A stretch of DNA of 6,201 nucleotides from Bacillota bacterium. GTDB taxonomy: Bacteria; Bacillota_A; Clostridia; DSM-8532. The translations under genes were made by a program, and so were the position numbers. Positions 4,242-6,201 of the stretch are shown here, piece by piece. The DNA lies in assembly GCA_023424865.1 (NCBI GenBank), contig JAFADM010000092.1:1-6201 (forward strand), written 5' to 3'. Every line of letters begins with the position of its first letter. Within the stretch, counting starts at the first letter, position 1. Under the pieces are notes generated by a model. It saw nothing but the letters and a program-made list of their open reading frames with translations, made no database searches and was not told the origin of the DNA.

Positions 4242-6170
4242 ATGGCAGGTACAGTTACGGAAAAGATTTTATCACGGCACCTTGTCGAGGGAAAGCCTGT
4301 TGCAGGTGAGGAAATTGCCCTTAAAATCGACAATACCCTTACTCAGGATGCCACCGGTACCATGGCCTATCTTCAATTTGAAGCCATAGGCATTGACCGG
4401 GTAAAAACCCAATTCAGCGTGAGTTTTGTGGATCACAACACCCTTCAGACAGATTTTCGCAATGCAGATGATCATCGTTACTTAAAGACCGTCGCCCAGA
4501 AATACGGCCTGTATTTTTCAAGGCCGGGAAACGGCATTTGCCATCAGCTCTTTCTTGAACGCTTTTCACGTCCCGGAAACACCCTAATCGGCTCCGACAG
4601 CCATACCCCCACTGCGGGAGGCATGGGAAGCTTTGCCATGGGCGCTGGGGGCCTGGATGTAGCTTGTGCTATGGCCGGAGCACCCTTTCGCATTAAATAC
4701 CCCAAAATTGTGGGCATACACTTAACCGGCGCTCTGAAGCCCTGGGTATCGGCCAAGGACGTTATCCTTGAGGTTTTAAGAAGAGTTGACGTCAAAGGCA
4801 ATGTGGGAAAGGTTTTTGAGTATTTCGGAGAAGGTGTGAAAACACTGGGTGTTCCTGATCGTGCCACCATTACCAACATGGGTACTGAAACGGGCTGCAC
4901 AACAAGCCTTTTTCCCAGTGACGATGTTACACGGGCCTTTTTGAAGGCCCAGGGCAGGGAAGAGGATTGGATAGAGCTTGTAGCCGATGAAGGCGTGGTT
5001 TATGACGAGGTCATGGAAATCAATCTGTCCGAGGTAGAGCCCATGGTGGCGCTGCCCCACAGCCCCGGAAACGTGGTTAGCGTCAGAGAGGCCGGACAAA
5101 TTAAAGTGGATCAGGTAGCCATTGGCTCCTGCACCAATTCTTCCCTTCGCGATTTGAAGATTGTAGCCGGAACGCTTAAGAATAAAACTGTTTCGGAGGA
5201 GCTGCACCTTGTTATAAGCCCCGGATCCCGCCAGGTTGTGGAGCATCTGGTGGACAGCGGTGAATATGTGCATCTGGTCAAATCCGGTGCCCGGATGATG
5301 GAAAATGCCTGTGGTGCATGTATCGGCATGGGCTGTGCGCCCTCTTCGGCAGGCGTATCCGTACGTACCTTCAATCGAAATTTTGAAGGCCGAAGCGGTA
5401 CAAAGGATGCCAAGGTTTATCTGGTAAGCCCCGAAACCGCTGCAGCTTCTGCCATTACAGGCGTACTTACCGATCCCAGGGATTTGGGTGACTGTCCCAA
5501 TATCGAGCTTCCCGACACCTTCCTCATTAACGACAATATGATTATAGCTCCTCTTGACAAGGAACAGGCCGGGCAGGTTGAAATTCTTCGCGGCCCCAAC
5601 ATACGGCCTCTGCCGGATTTTGATCCCTTGCCGGAAAAGCTTGAGGGTCAGGCGCTGCTTCTGGTTGGCGACAACATTACCACCGACCACATTATGCCGG
5701 CCGGCGCCAAGGTGCTTCCTTTAAGAAGCAATATACCCGAAATATCCAGGCATGTTTTTGAAGCCGTGGATCCCCAGTTTCACGACAGGGCGCAAAAAGC
5801 GGGAGGAGGCTTTATTCTGGGCGGAGAGAACTACGGCCAGGGCTCCAGCCGGGAGCACGCGGCCCTAGCGCCTAAATACCTGGGAGTAAAGGCTGTTATT
5901 GTAAAATCCTTTGCCCGTATCCACCTGGCGAACCTTATTAATTTCGGGATTGTCCCCTTAACCTTTACGAATCCTTCCGACTACGACAGTATTGAACAAG
6001 GCGATAGGCTGTCCGTGGAAATTGGTGATTTAAAAGGGGAATGCGTGCTTGAAAACCATACGAAAGGAAAGGTTATTCCTCTTTCACACACTCTTTCGGC
6101 TATGGATGCTGAAATTTTAAAGGCGGGGGGAAAGCTTCCCTGGATAAAGGAACGGTTCAGCCGCGGATAA
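4242..6170 (+). CDS. Aconitate hydratase (Aquifex-type, single chain)
   Basis: This cytosolic [4Fe-4S] enzyme isomerises citrate to isocitrate via cis-aconitate. At 642 residues it is shorter than AcnA/IRP-type enzymes (about 900) and corresponds to the Aquifex-type putative aconitase family, where a LeuC-like part and a LeuD-like swivel domain are in one chain. The large part shows DNTLTQDATG (30-39), VDHN (63-66), GSDSHTPTAGGMG (117-129) and the cluster ligands Cys297 (GSCTNS), Cys357 and Cys360 (CGACIGMGC). The swivel part shows GDNITTDHIMPAG (476-488), GENYGQGSSREHAAL (528-542) and SFARIHLANLINFG. All expected cluster cysteines and the SREH active-site motif are intact. Both domains are full length, so isopropylmalate or homoaconitate isomerase, usually two separate subunits, is less likely. 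No citrate synthase or isocitrate dehydrogenase is within view; they may lie downstream. Many annotators would label it acn or acnA. Confidence 0.94.
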   Translation: MAGTVTEKILSRHLVEGKPVAGEEIALKIDNTLTQDATGTMAYLQFEAIGIDRVKTQFSVSFVDHNTLQTDFRNADDHRYLKTVAQKYGLYFSRPGNGICHQLFLERFSRPGNTLIGSDSHTPTAGGMGSFAMGAGGLDVACAMAGAPFRIKYPKIVGIHLTGALKPWVSAKDVILEVLRRVDVKGNVGKVFEYFGEGVKTLGVPDRATITNMGTETGCTTSLFPSDDVTRAFLKAQGREEDWIELVADEGVVYDEVMEINLSEVEPMVALPHSPGNVVSVREAGQIKVDQVAIGSCTNSSLRDLKIVAGTLKNKTVSEELHLVISPGSRQVVEHLVDSGEYVHLVKSGARMMENACGACIGMGCAPSSAGVSVRTFNRNFEGRSGTKDAKVYLVSPETAAASAITGVLTDPRDLGDCPNIELPDTFLINDNMIIAPLDKEQAGQVEILRGPNIRPLPDFDPLPEKLEGQALLLVGDNITTDHIMPAGAKVLPLRSNIPEISRHVFEAVDPQFHDRAQKAGGGFILGGENYGQGSSREHAALAPKYLGVKAVIVKSFARIHLANLINFGIVPLTFTNPSDYDSIEQGDRLSVEIGDLKGECVLENHTKGKVIPLSHTLSAMDAEILKAGGKLPWIKERFSRG

Positions 6171-6191
6171 AGGGTCTTTGAGAGGCCCTTT
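6169..6191 (+). terminator. Probable terminator hairpin after aconitase
   Basis: AAAGGGTCT (6169-6177) pairs with AGGCCCTTT (6183-6191) over a five-base loop, giving nine pairs including one G-U. Only three Ts follow before CCC, so termination may be partial. The window ends ten bases later. Confidence 0.45.
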
Positions 6192-6201
6192 CCCTAAAAG
6201 T

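Noticed and set aside
4776..5690. Long open frame on the minus strand (304 codons) inside the aconitase gene
   Set aside because: It is fully antisense to a gene with intact catalytic motifs, shows no recognisable domain, and is explained by codon bias of the real gene.

Overview
The window looks like chromosomal DNA of a low-to-moderate-GC Firmicute, most likely an anaerobic member of the Clostridia. This is inferred from a DUF4364-family regulator (a family known mainly from Clostridia), two Firmicute-style cyclophilins with an insert before the WLD motif, an Aquifex-type single-chain aconitase, strong purine-rich Shine-Dalgarno sites and short hairpin-plus-U terminators. Nothing suggests a plasmid, phage or insertion sequence. 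No tRNA, rRNA or CRISPR array was seen.

Layout. On the minus strand at the left edge lie the first 36 codons of an unrecognised gene (1-108), preceded in transcription order by thioredoxin trxA (165-476). A divergent intergenic region (477-920) separates trxA from the plus-strand genes. It contains an apparent shared promoter in which opposite-strand -10 elements overlap inside an imperfect dyad, a 13-bp palindrome next to it, a second plus-strand promoter with an extended -10, and several hairpins. Then come, on the plus strand, a cyclophilin lipoprotein (921-1652), a strong terminator, a second cyclophilin without a signal peptide (1776-2381), and a membrane-anchored YdcF/DUF218 protein (2385-3179) whose start site is 3 nt past the preceding stop. 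A terminator built from a tandem duplication follows. Converging on it from the right is the DUF4364 regulator (3305-3862, minus). A 379-bp divergent intergenic region (3863-4241) leads to the aconitase (4242-6170, plus), with a hairpin at the right edge.

How the genes fit together. Thioredoxin and the two prolyl isomerases are protein-folding and redox-homeostasis functions; the two cyclophilins appear to be duplicates sent to opposite sides of the membrane. YdcF/DUF218 proteins act at the cell envelope with unproven substrates. Aconitase supplies isocitrate for glutamate synthesis or the TCA arm. The DUF4364 protein is a probable DNA-binding regulator of unknown targets.

I found no clearly new protein system. 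The least explained material is non-coding: the overlapping divergent promoters at about 602-655, and the aconitase leader, which holds a 10-bp and an 8-bp long-range inverted repeat and may be a structured RNA.
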